From Chloroflexi bacterium RBG_19FT_COMBO_55_16 (lineage in GTDB: Bacteria > Chloroflexota > Anaerolineae > Anaerolineales > UBA4823), in contig MGOK01000129.1 of assembly GCA_001795335.1 (NCBI GenBank), positions 1-13,276 of the forward strand: a stretch of DNA of 13,276 nucleotides. Reading direction: 5' to 3'. The position numbers and the translations under genes are program-made. Shown here in pieces: positions 7,995 through 13,276 of this stretch. How positions within the stretch are numbered: position 1 is the stretch's first letter; the number at the start of each line of letters is the position of its first letter. Under the pieces are notes generated by a model. The model made no database searches. It saw only the letters and a program-made list of their open reading frames with translations, and had not been told where the DNA came from.

Positions 7995-8366
7995 ATGCCT
8001 ACTTCACCTATTCCCCTCTACACTACTTCCGGTGCAACCGGTGGCTTTTTGATCTATCCCTATATTTTCAACGCGGTTGGCGAATGGATCGGATGGGCGA
8101 CGTTGGATAAACAGGTATATTCCGTTTTTGGGCAGTACGTTGGTTGGTTCAGCCAGGACTGGCGAATTCTGCGCCGGCGAGCCGAGGAATTCGACCATCC
8201 GCAGAGGACTCCTCCGCCAGCGCCCGCGCGTTTTATCCCCCCGGCGACCGTGCCTCTGCCGCCTTTGATGGCCGAATTGAAATATGAAACCGTTGATGTG
8301 CTAGATGAGATGCCCGATATAATGCCCACGTTGGATGCCTTCGCGTTTTCTGACGATGAAGGGTGA
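7995..8366 (+). CDS. Small protein resembling the 4-fold beta-flower domain family
   Basis: A 123-residue soluble protein with no signal peptide or membrane helix. The first 60 residues are built from short aromatic repeats: PLYTTSG, YPYIFNAVGEWIGW (21-34), KQVYSVFGQYVGW (39-51), then DWRILRRR (55-62). The repeated (W/Y)(I/V)GW turns are what I recall from the beta-flower family of small all-beta domains. A proline-rich linker (about 69-91) and an acidic tail ending DDEG follow. That gives a folded head, a basic patch and a disordered acidic end; the function is unknown. There is no strong Shine-Dalgarno (AGAG only), and the upstream gap of 83 bases has just a weak promoter-like pair. It stands alone between the GtrA gene and the TPR operon promoter. 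Confidence 0.7.
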   Translation: MPTSPIPLYTTSGATGGFLIYPYIFNAVGEWIGWATLDKQVYSVFGQYVGWFSQDWRILRRRAEEFDHPQRTPPPAPARFIPPATVPLPPLMAELKYETVDVLDEMPDIMPTLDAFAFSDDEG

Positions 8367-8403
8367 TCGTTTATTAATCCCGGATATCGTTCCCAAGCAG
8401 GGG

Positions 8404-8431
8404 TTGAATAATGCGAAATTTTTGCTATACT
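8404..8431 (+). promoter_or_regulatory. Promoter of the TPR-UroD-rsmD-galT operon
   Basis: TTGAAT (8404-8409), a 16-base spacer, then TATACT (8426-8431) preceded by TG-n (8423-8425), an extended -10. Transcription would begin near 8438, about 38 bases before the ATG at 8476. A 7-base inverted repeat, GGGTTGA (8401-8407) and TCAACCC (8443-8449), brackets it and could be an operator or chance. Confidence 0.65.
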
Positions 8432-8475
8432 AAACACAACCCTCAACCCAATCCAACGCTCAGGAGCACTGAACC

Positions 8476-8883
8476 ATGAAATTTGTGAACCCCTTTAAGA
8501 AAAAGTCGATAGAGAAAGCCGAATCCATTCCCCTGGATCCGAATGAGATGCCCGAGCCGAACGATCTGGCTGGTTATTTGCGTCGGGGATGGGCTTATCA
8601 TTCTCGCGCCCAGGAGGATCGCGCTGAGCAGGATTTCCGGCGAGCGCTGGCGTTAGCCCCTGATACGATCGATACCCACTACGCCTTGGGTTTGGTGCTG
8701 AAGGCACAGGGAAGGAAATCTGAGGCGATCGAGGCGTTCAAGAAAGCGGTTGAGTTGCTGGATGCAGGTAAAGTGGAAGATCACTCCACTACAGAAATGC
8801 TTCACCGCCTCTCGATGGGTCACATCAATGAGCTCTCTTTAGGAGACTGGAACCTGGAGGAGCAGATTTGGCATCGCATCTGA
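8476..8883 (+). CDS. TPR-repeat protein
   Basis: A 135-residue cytoplasmic protein. A basic, proline-bearing N-terminus (MKFVNPFKKK) is followed by two clear tetratricopeptide repeats at about 31-64 (GYLRRGWAYHSRAQEDRAEQDFRRALALAP, with the usual W-Y-A-A-P spacing) and 65-98 (THYALGLVLKAQGRKSEAIEAFKKAVEL), then a partial third helix pair. Such repeats bind partner proteins. It has a good AGGAG ribosome site 9 bases before the ATG and is the first gene behind a strong promoter. Its last 16 bases overlap the start of the UroD-like gene, so the two are likely translated together. The partner protein is unknown. Confidence 0.82.
   Translation: MKFVNPFKKKSIEKAESIPLDPNEMPEPNDLAGYLRRGWAYHSRAQEDRAEQDFRRALALAPDTIDTHYALGLVLKAQGRKSEAIEAFKKAVELLDAGKVEDHSTTEMLHRLSMGHINELSLGDWNLEEQIWHRI
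8856..8862 (+). promoter_or_regulatory. Ribosome binding site deciding the TTG start at 8868
   Basis: GGAGGAG inside the end of the TPR gene, 5 bases before the TTG at 8868. This near-perfect site, together with UroD-family homology starting at once, supports the unusual start codon. Confidence 0.7.
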
Positions 8884-9869
8884 CCCATCGCCAGCGCCTC
8901 GAGGCCTGCCTGGCTGGGGGAGCGATCGACCGTCCCCCGGTTGCTTTATGGCGGCATTTCCCTGTCGATGACCAGACGCCTGACAGCCTGGGAGCTGCCG
9001 TGGTGGATTTTCAGCGCGTATATGACTTCGACCTGGTCAAGGTAACCCCCGCCTCTTCTTTCTGTGTGAAGGATTGGGGCGCAGTCGACGAGTGGCGAGG
9101 TGCCGTGGAAGGCACCCGCGACTATACCCAAAGGGTTATCCGTCGAGCCGAGGATTGGGAACGCCTGCCGGTGCTTGACCCTTATAAAGGCCATCTGGCA
9201 GATCAAATTACCTGCCTGCGTCAAATCGTAGTCGAGCTCGGACCTGATGTGCCTGTAATCCAGACGATTTTTAGCCCCCTGGCTCAGGCGAAGAATTTGG
9301 TTGGTCGAGAGGCATTATTGGTGCACATCCGGCGTTATCCGCAAGCCGTCAATACCGGCTTGAAGGTTATCGCCGAGAGTACGCAACGATTTATTGCCGC
9401 GGCGCGACAGACGGGTATTGCCGGGATTTTCTATGCTGTGCAGCATGCCCAATATGGTTTACTTTCAGATCAGGAGTATGAAGAATTCGGTCGGGGTTAT
9501 GATCTCCAGGTGCTCGAGCCGGCCCAGGAATTTTGGCTGAATATGCTTCACCTGCACGGCGAGGAAATTATGTTTGACCGTTTTCTGGACTACCCCGTGG
9601 CGGCCATCAACTGGCATGATCGGGAAACGCCGCCACCCCTGGCCGAAGCTCAAAGGCTGTTTTCTGGTCTATTGTGCGGCGGACTGCGTCGTTGGGAGAG
9701 CATGGTGCTGGGCACGCCGGAGCAGGTCACCGCTGAGGCGCGCGATGCCATCACGGCAACAAGTGGCCAGCGGTTTATCCTTGGCACAGGCTGCGTTCTA
9801 CCTATCACTGCCCCCCGGGGCAATATTTGGGCGGCGCGTAGGAGCGTTGAATCTTTGTCGTCTTCATGA
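8868..9869 (+). CDS. Uroporphyrinogen decarboxylase (UroD) superfamily protein
   Basis: A 333-residue TIM-barrel protein of the UroD superfamily, which includes haem-pathway decarboxylases and cobalamin-dependent methyltransferases (MtaA/CmuA type). The N-terminal signature LTHRQRLEACLAGGAIDRPPVALWRHF (5-31) matches the family start (R22 and H30 in the substrate-arginine region). Later parts include FSPLAQAKNL, LHLHGEEIMFD (227-237) and ILGTGCVLP (304-312), with H228, H230 and C309 where the methyltransferase branch places zinc ligands (usually His-x-Cys and a later Cys). The sequence looks more like the catabolic or methyltransferase-like branch than true HemE, and no other haem gene is near. 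Translation starts at TTG behind a strong ribosome site; no in-frame ATG is available near the N-terminus. It overlaps rsmD by 4 bases. The reaction is unknown. Confidence 0.82.
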   Translation: MASHLTHRQRLEACLAGGAIDRPPVALWRHFPVDDQTPDSLGAAVVDFQRVYDFDLVKVTPASSFCVKDWGAVDEWRGAVEGTRDYTQRVIRRAEDWERLPVLDPYKGHLADQITCLRQIVVELGPDVPVIQTIFSPLAQAKNLVGREALLVHIRRYPQAVNTGLKVIAESTQRFIAAARQTGIAGIFYAVQHAQYGLLSDQEYEEFGRGYDLQVLEPAQEFWLNMLHLHGEEIMFDRFLDYPVAAINWHDRETPPPLAEAQRLFSGLLCGGLRRWESMVLGTPEQVTAEARDAITATSGQRFILGTGCVLPITAPRGNIWAARRSVESLSSS

Positions 9870-10456
9870 CTGGATTGCGCGTCATCGCAGGGAAAGCTGG
9901 CGGCCGGAAGCTGCGTTCAGTCCCTGGCAGCTCTACCCGCCCGATCACCGATCGGGTTAAGGAATCTCTTTTCAATATCATCGGAGCGGATATCCAATCG
10001 GCTGCGATGCTGGATTTATTCGCTGGAACCGGCGGGGTGGGGATCGAAGCTCTCAGTCGGGGGGCAGCCTATGCCCTTTTCGTCGATCTCGACCAGCAGG
10101 CCGTGGTGACTGTACGCGCAAATCTGGTTAGTACAGACCTCACTGAGCGGGGGGAAGTGCGGCGAATCGATGCTTTCGCTTTGCTGCGCGGAGCGCCCGA
10201 ACGTACCTTTGACTATGTCTATATCGCCCCACCTCAATATAAAGGCCTCTGGAAAAGAGCCTTGTTGAGCCTGGACGCCCACTCAGCTTGGCTTACTGCG
10301 GATGCCTGGGTGATCGTCCAAATTCACCCACGTGAAATTGAACTTGTCGAGCTGCAAAACCTGGTTGAATTCGACCGGCGGAAGTATGGCAGCACACTAT
10401 TGATCTTTTATCAGGCTTTGCCCGATGGATCTAAATCTCCCTCACCGCCGTTATAA
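9866..10456 (+). CDS. rsmD: 16S rRNA (guanine(966)-N2)-methyltransferase RsmD
   Basis: RsmD methylates G966 of 16S rRNA using S-adenosylmethionine. The 196-residue protein starts MTGLRVIAGKAGGRKL and has the family stretch RPITDRVKESLFNIIG (25-40), motif I DLFAGTGGVGIEALSRGA (50-67) for cofactor binding, and the acidic VDLD (73-76). Motif IV reads YIAPPQYKGLW (119-129); most RsmD proteins have DPPY or DPPF there, so the Asp is replaced by Ala with an inserted Gln. I recall similar APPQY forms in Chloroflexota relatives, so this may be lineage-specific rather than decay. The C-terminus ends in a Ser/Pro-rich tail. It overlaps the UroD-like gene by ATGA and galT by 32 bases. The more common neighbour coaD is absent here. 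Confidence 0.87.
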   Translation: MTGLRVIAGKAGGRKLRSVPGSSTRPITDRVKESLFNIIGADIQSAAMLDLFAGTGGVGIEALSRGAAYALFVDLDQQAVVTVRANLVSTDLTERGEVRRIDAFALLRGAPERTFDYVYIAPPQYKGLWKRALLSLDAHSAWLTADAWVIVQIHPREIELVELQNLVEFDRRKYGSTLLIFYQALPDGSKSPSPPL

Positions 10457-11492
10457 TCCCCTGACGCGCGAGTGGGTGCTCGTTTCTCCCCATCGCGCCC
10501 AACGTCCCTGGCTGGGGCAGGTGGAAAAAGCGCCGCAAGAAAACCTGCCTGATTATGATCCTACCTGTTATTTATGCCCGCGCAACGCCCGGGCGGGGCA
10601 ACAACATAATCCGGATTACACCTCCACCTTTGTCTTTGACAACGATTTTCCGGCGCTGTTGAAACCAGAAGAGGCGCCGTCGACGGATGATAGCACTAAC
10701 GTTTCACCCTTCGCGTTTCATGATTCCCTTCTAATCGCTGAACCCGAATTTGGCCTTTGCCGCGTGGTTTGTTTCTCCCCCCGGCATGATCTGTCCTTAC
10801 CCGAACTCTCGCAAGCCGAAGTTGAAACCGTCGTCCGGACGTGGATCGATCAAACTTACATTCTCGCCACCCAGGACTTTGTTCGCTATGTCCAGGTGTT
10901 TGAAAATAAGGGGGCGATGATGGGCGCCTCCAACCCCCATCCGCATAGCCAGGTGTGGGCGACGAGCCATATCCCCAACGAACCAGCTCGGGAATTGATC
11001 GCCCAGACGGAATATCTTTCTCAGCGAGAGTCCTGCCTGCTGTGTGATACATTAGCAGCAGAGAAGGGGACTGGGGAACGCGTGGTGGTGGCTAACGAGC
11101 AATTTACGGCGCTGGTGCCGTTTTGGGCGGTATGGCCGTTCGAAGTCTTGCTCCTTGCCAACCGTCATATCCCCGCGCTGACCAGCCTGGAAACGGACGA
11201 AATCGCCAGCTTGGCGGACATCATCCGCCGCCTGACTGCGCGCTACGATAACCTGTTTGAAATTTCATTCCCCTACTCGATGGGCTTTCACCAGGCCCCG
11301 GTGAATGGCTCGGAGTATCCTGAGTGGCATCTGCACGCCCACTTTTACCCACCGCTGCTGCGCTCAGCCAACGTGCGTAAATTCATGGTGGGATTCGAGA
11401 TGTTGGCCACGCCGCAGCGCGACTTGACGCCTGAGCTGGCTGCGCAACGCCTGCGCTCGTTAAGTGATCAGCACTACCGGAGGAAGATTTAA
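10425..11492 (+). CDS. galT: Galactose-1-phosphate uridylyltransferase
   Basis: GalT is the central Leloir enzyme: it transfers UMP from UDP-glucose to galactose-1-phosphate. The 355 residues match the usual length (about 350). It opens with RRYNPLTREWVLVSPHRAQRPW (8-29) and has a zinc pair C48-x-x-C51 (CYLCP), H121 in FSPRHD as a likely third ligand, and the active site NPHPHSQ (170-176) in which H174 should carry the uridylyl group. The C-terminal WHLHAHFYPP (301-310) supplies the metal-binding histidines. All key residues look present. The start lies inside the end of rsmD, 32 bases before its stop, so translation is probably coupled. No galK or galE is nearby. GalT feeds UDP-sugar pools, which fits the UDP-sugar gene at 6482, though they are in separate units. 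Confidence 0.93.
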   Translation: MDLNLPHRRYNPLTREWVLVSPHRAQRPWLGQVEKAPQENLPDYDPTCYLCPRNARAGQQHNPDYTSTFVFDNDFPALLKPEEAPSTDDSTNVSPFAFHDSLLIAEPEFGLCRVVCFSPRHDLSLPELSQAEVETVVRTWIDQTYILATQDFVRYVQVFENKGAMMGASNPHPHSQVWATSHIPNEPARELIAQTEYLSQRESCLLCDTLAAEKGTGERVVVANEQFTALVPFWAVWPFEVLLLANRHIPALTSLETDEIASLADIIRRLTARYDNLFEISFPYSMGFHQAPVNGSEYPEWHLHAHFYPPLLRSANVRKFMVGFEMLATPQRDLTPELAAQRLRSLSDQHYRRKI

Positions 11493-11719
11493 AACAAGCC
11501 GCGGATTGTTAATAGGAAGCCGAAGATGATCAAGGGGATGCCGACCGGCAGCAAGATGACGGTCACAGACAGGATTACTCCTACGATCAGTAGCGCCAGG
11601 CCCAAAACGACCGCGATGAGTCTCCCGGTCAGGCCGACGATCCAGGCCAACAACCGCCAGATAGCCCAGAAAGGCCATAAATACCACGCGACTTTTTTAT
11701 CTTGTGATTGGGTGGACAT
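11489..11719 (-). CDS. Small membrane protein of unknown function
   Basis: A 76-residue protein. A short polar N-terminus (MSTQSQDKKV) is followed by an aromatic amphipathic stretch WYLWPFWAIWRLLAWIVG (12-29) and two strong membrane helices (about 33-53 and 55-72), ending at RGLF. Small proteins of this form are common in bacteria, but I cannot name a family. AGGAG (minus strand, 11726-11730) sits 6 bases before the ATG, which supports this start. The gene lies 83 bases behind the Nudix gene on the same strand. It meets galT tail to tail, with stop codons overlapping in TTTAAA, leaving no room for an intergenic terminator. Confidence 0.72.
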   Translation of the reverse strand: MSTQSQDKKVAWYLWPFWAIWRLLAWIVGLTGRLIAVVLGLALLIVGVILSVTVILLPVGIPLIIFGFLLTIRGLF

Positions 11720-11802
11720 ATCACTCTCCTTATAAACTATATACGCTGAACGCGGGAAAAAGTCGCAAAGCGTGAATTGAGTTAGATAATGTCCTGATGG
11801 CC

Positions 11803-12336
11803 TTATAATGGGTTTGGCGAGTCGCTGAACTTAATCAACAATCTATCCTCATGGTAAGCGTATTGAGCGAAGATAAGCGCACAATTACGCCGGGCTGCCA
11901 GTACGCGTGGCAACAGTGTGGGCAGGTCTTCCACCAGCGGTAAATTGTAGACTTGCGAGACGGACACCCACTCCAGGCTTCCCTCGGGGGAGGCGACCAA
12001 TCGGCCCTCCGCAAGGGACGCATCCTGATCCAGCTCACCTCGCAGCACGAAGATGAGGATGCCAGGCCTTTCGCCGACATCCACCGTGATGACGCCGCAC
12101 AGCCATAAGTCTTCAATCGCTAGCCCGGTCTCCTCGGATAATTCACGCCGGGCGGCGGTCAGGATATCCTCCCCGCGTTCGATATGGCCGCCGATGCCGT
12201 TGTACTGGTTCGCCCAAAGACGTTTGTGTGACCCCCCTCTGAGCAACAGGATAAAGTCACCCCGAGTCAGGAAAATCAATGTACGCGGGATAAGCGTGTA
12301 GCGGTCAGATGAAGTGCCTTGGTCGGAGGCAGGCAT
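11803..12336 (-). CDS. Nudix hydrolase
   Basis: A 177-residue enzyme predicted to cleave a nucleoside diphosphate linked to another group, using Mg2+. The Nudix box is complete: G50-x5-E56-x7-R64-E65-L66-x-E68-E69-x-G71-L72 (GHIERGEDILTAARRELSEETGL, residues 50-72 in two blocks). The fold begins around RYTLIPRTLIFLTRGDFILLLRGG (12-35) in the style of MutT/NUDT-like housecleaning enzymes; the substrate cannot be told. The open frame extends upstream to a TTG at 12462, but that extension is aromatic and low in family resemblance and overlaps the divergent promoter at 12447-12475, so I chose the ATG at 12336. That ATG has no Shine-Dalgarno. TATAAT on the minus strand at 12394-12399 would give a leader of about 50 bases. 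Confidence 0.87.
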   Translation of the reverse strand: MPASDQGTSSDRYTLIPRTLIFLTRGDFILLLRGGSHKRLWANQYNGIGGHIERGEDILTAARRELSEETGLAIEDLWLCGVITVDVGERPGILIFVLRGELDQDASLAEGRLVASPEGSLEWVSVSQVYNLPLVEDLPTLLPRVLAARRNCALIFAQYAYHEDRLLIKFSDSPNPL

Positions 12337-12393
12337 GGGTGGAAAGGGTACAGGAAGAAGATAAATTGGAAAACAGGAAAAATTATTAGCCAC

Positions 12394-12399
12394 ATTATA
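12394..12399 (-). promoter_or_regulatory. Possible -10 element of the Nudix gene
   Basis: TATAAT on the minus strand about 57 bases before the ATG at 12336. The best -35 candidate (TTCTCG, spacing 19) is poor. The site supports the shorter start over the TTG at 12462, which lies upstream of it. Confidence 0.4.
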
Positions 12400-12446
12400 A
12401 TTTGGATCTTCATGGTCGCGAGAAGGACTAAATATCGGTTTAAATG

Positions 12447-12475
12447 TTGCGTTCGAGGGCAAGAGAGGCTATAAT
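12447..12475 (+). promoter_or_regulatory. Promoter of the helical protein-SPFH unit
   Basis: TTGCGT (12447-12452), a 17-base spacer, then TATAAT (12470-12475) inside GGCTATAATCC. Transcription should start near 12482, with a leader of about 110 bases before the ATG at 12592. The leader holds only a weak hairpin (ACGAA at 12480, TTCGT at 12494). Confidence 0.7.
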
Positions 12476-12580
12476 CCAGACGAACGGACGCCATTCGTTA
12501 ATTTAGAAGCTGCTCGAACTTTTTGGGCCACGCAAAAACATCGTCCGACTGATTTGACCATCTGACTTACCGACTAATAA

Positions 12581-12585
12581 AGGAG
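12581..12585 (+). promoter_or_regulatory. Ribosome binding site deciding the 12592 start
   Basis: AGGAG directly abuts the upstream ATG at 12586 but is 6 bases before the second ATG at 12592, so the second is the likely start. Confidence 0.65.
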
Positions 12586-12591
12586 ATGACT

Positions 12592-13119
12592 ATGGATGAC
12601 TTTAAAGATCAAGTCTTTGGAAAAGTGACTGAGGATATGGATCCGTTTAAAAAGATCCTAAGCAAGATCCCTGGATTTGGCGGTTATGTGGAGCGGCAGA
12701 AACGGCGCGACTCGGACAAACTGATCCGGGATACAATTTTCGATCGCTTCCGTGAGCTTGAGGGGCGCGTGTCGGGTCTGCAGCGAGATTTCATCAACCA
12801 GGGTGCGATCTCCTATGTGGATGATTTGGAATCTGCAGCGATCAAGTTGCGCACCTTCGCCGACCGGGTACGCACGGCTTCCAGAGGCTATTCCGGTCTG
12901 TTCGATGCAGTCGATGTTAATGAAGAGGAACTTGCCAAACTTTATGAATATGATGCCGCCATGCTGGGCTTGACTGACGAAATCGGCCATGCCATAGACA
13001 ACGTGGAAGCCTCTGTCGGGACGGATGGATTGCCAGCTGCGATCCGCAACCTTCAGACGAAGGCTCAGGAATGTGTCGAGACCTTCGACCGGCGTGAAAT
13101 GGTCATCCTCGGGGCATAG
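12592..13119 (+). CDS. Helical hypothetical protein upstream of an SPFH gene
   Basis: A 175-residue, probably cytoplasmic, largely helical protein with no signal peptide or membrane segment. It begins MDDFKDQVFGKVTEDMDPFKKILSKIPGFGGYVERQKRR and has the conserved-looking segments ILSKIPGFGGYVER, a long charged helix with AISYVDDLESAAIKLRTFADRV, GYSGLFDAVDVNEEELAKLYEYD, and LPAAIRNL near the end. I recall this arrangement from Chloroflexota hypothetical proteins next to SPFH genes, but no function is established. The high charge and heptad-like spacing suggest a coiled-coil partner, possibly a PspA-like role by position only. It is the first gene after a good promoter, 75 bases ahead of the SPFH gene. 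Confidence 0.78.
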   Translation: MDDFKDQVFGKVTEDMDPFKKILSKIPGFGGYVERQKRRDSDKLIRDTIFDRFRELEGRVSGLQRDFINQGAISYVDDLESAAIKLRTFADRVRTASRGYSGLFDAVDVNEEELAKLYEYDAAMLGLTDEIGHAIDNVEASVGTDGLPAAIRNLQTKAQECVETFDRREMVILGA

Positions 13120-13181
13120 ACAATCCTCTAAGCCTTGAAGATAACCACCTGAATGATAGATATTAATTAAAGTATGTAAGC

Positions 13182-13186
13182 AGGAG
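13182..13186 (+). promoter_or_regulatory. Ribosome binding site of the SPFH gene
   Basis: AGGAG 8 bases before the ATG at 13195. It supports calling this fragment a real gene start. Confidence 0.6.
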
Positions 13187-13194
13187 AGATAACT

Positions 13195-13276
13195 ATGGCC
13201 AGAATTTTTGATGTGGTCGAATACCCAAACGAGATGCGCGAGGAGATCGTGCATCGCTTCCCAGAGACTGGACCGG
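13195..13276 (+). CDS. SPFH/band 7 domain protein (COG4260, YdjI-like), partial
   Basis: Only the first 27 codons are in the window. They read MARIFDVVEYPNEMREEIVH followed by RFPETGP. This is the usual start of bacterial SPFH proteins of the COG4260 group (YdjI-like, sometimes named virion core protein), in which an IFDVIEW-type strand is followed by the IVHRFP strand. These proteins assemble on membranes; Bacillus subtilis YdjI acts with a PspA homologue in a phage-shock-like operon. The preceding helical protein is probably its partner. The call depends on a short fragment but the match is distinctive. Confidence 0.72.
   Translation, partial: MARIFDVVEYPNEMREEIVHRFPETGP

Noticed and set aside
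11804..11809. TATAAT on the plus strand
   Set aside because: It overlaps the stop of the Nudix gene and points antisense into it; the nearest TTGAGT is 21 bases away, too far for a good promoter.
12337..12462. N-terminal extension of the Nudix protein from a TTG
   Set aside because: The extension has no family resemblance, and its start lies upstream of the likely Nudix -10 and within the divergent promoter.
12480..12498. Short hairpin in the leader of the 12592 gene
   Set aside because: Only a 5-base stem with a 9-base loop; too weak to call a riboswitch or attenuator.
12658..13254. Minus-strand open frame of 198 codons
   Set aside because: It spans the helical protein gene and the SPFH start on the other strand. 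The plus-strand genes have promoters, ribosome sites and family resemblance; this frame has none.
1..13276. Mobile elements, CRISPR, tRNA, rRNA or defence genes
   Set aside because: No repeat arrays, transposase motifs, terminal repeats, tRNA-like folds or defence domains were seen on either strand.

Overview
The window reads as a compact, moderately GC-rich chromosome segment from a bacterium of the Chloroflexota, most likely an Anaerolineae-type lineage. This rests on recognised protein families rather than a marker gene: an Agl23-type (TIGR03663) membrane glycosyltransferase with an NHL propeller tail, a beta-flower-like small protein, an SPFH protein preceded by a helical partner, and lipoproteins with lipobox-like signals. 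I see no rRNA, tRNA, CRISPR array, insertion sequence, phage gene or toxin-antitoxin pair. Coding density is very high and no gene-free stretch exceeds about 300 bases.

Left arm (1-4195, minus strand): scpB, an rluB-type pseudouridine synthase gene, and a very large membrane protein gene that runs off the left edge. Together they look like one transcription unit. ScpB acts in chromosome condensation and RluB in 23S rRNA modification. The third protein is a GT-C-like membrane protein of the Agl23 family, whose C-terminus turns into an NHL beta-propeller.

Middle (4304-7911, plus strand): two consecutive predicted lipoproteins, then a UDP-glucuronate decarboxylase (UDP-xylose synthase) and a GtrA-family membrane protein that overlaps it by 4 bases. 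The second lipoprotein has an unusual order: lipobox, DUF348-like, G5, then a TolB/PD40-like beta-propeller. The decarboxylase-GtrA pair suggests making and flipping or transferring a sugar at the membrane. Next comes a small stand-alone gene for a beta-flower-like protein (7995-8366).

Operon at 8476-11492 (plus strand): behind a good extended -10 promoter lie four overlapping genes, for a TPR protein, a UroD-superfamily protein with a TTG start, the 16S rRNA methyltransferase RsmD with an altered motif IV, and galactose-1-phosphate uridylyltransferase GalT. The GalT gene meets a small membrane protein gene tail to tail with a 4-base overlap.

Right arm: a small membrane protein gene and a Nudix hydrolase gene on the minus strand. 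Divergent from these on the plus strand is a helical hypothetical protein followed by the start of an SPFH (band 7, COG4260/YdjI-like) gene cut by the right edge. This last pair resembles the phage-shock type membrane-stress modules in which SPFH proteins work with a coiled-coil partner. Several plus-strand promoters share a GCTATAAT-like -10 element, so promoter calls here are partly self-consistent. I found no clearly new system. The most interesting points are the DUF348-G5-propeller lipoprotein, the Agl23-NHL fusion, the RsmD motif change, the UroD-like protein of unknown reaction, and the helical protein-SPFH pair.
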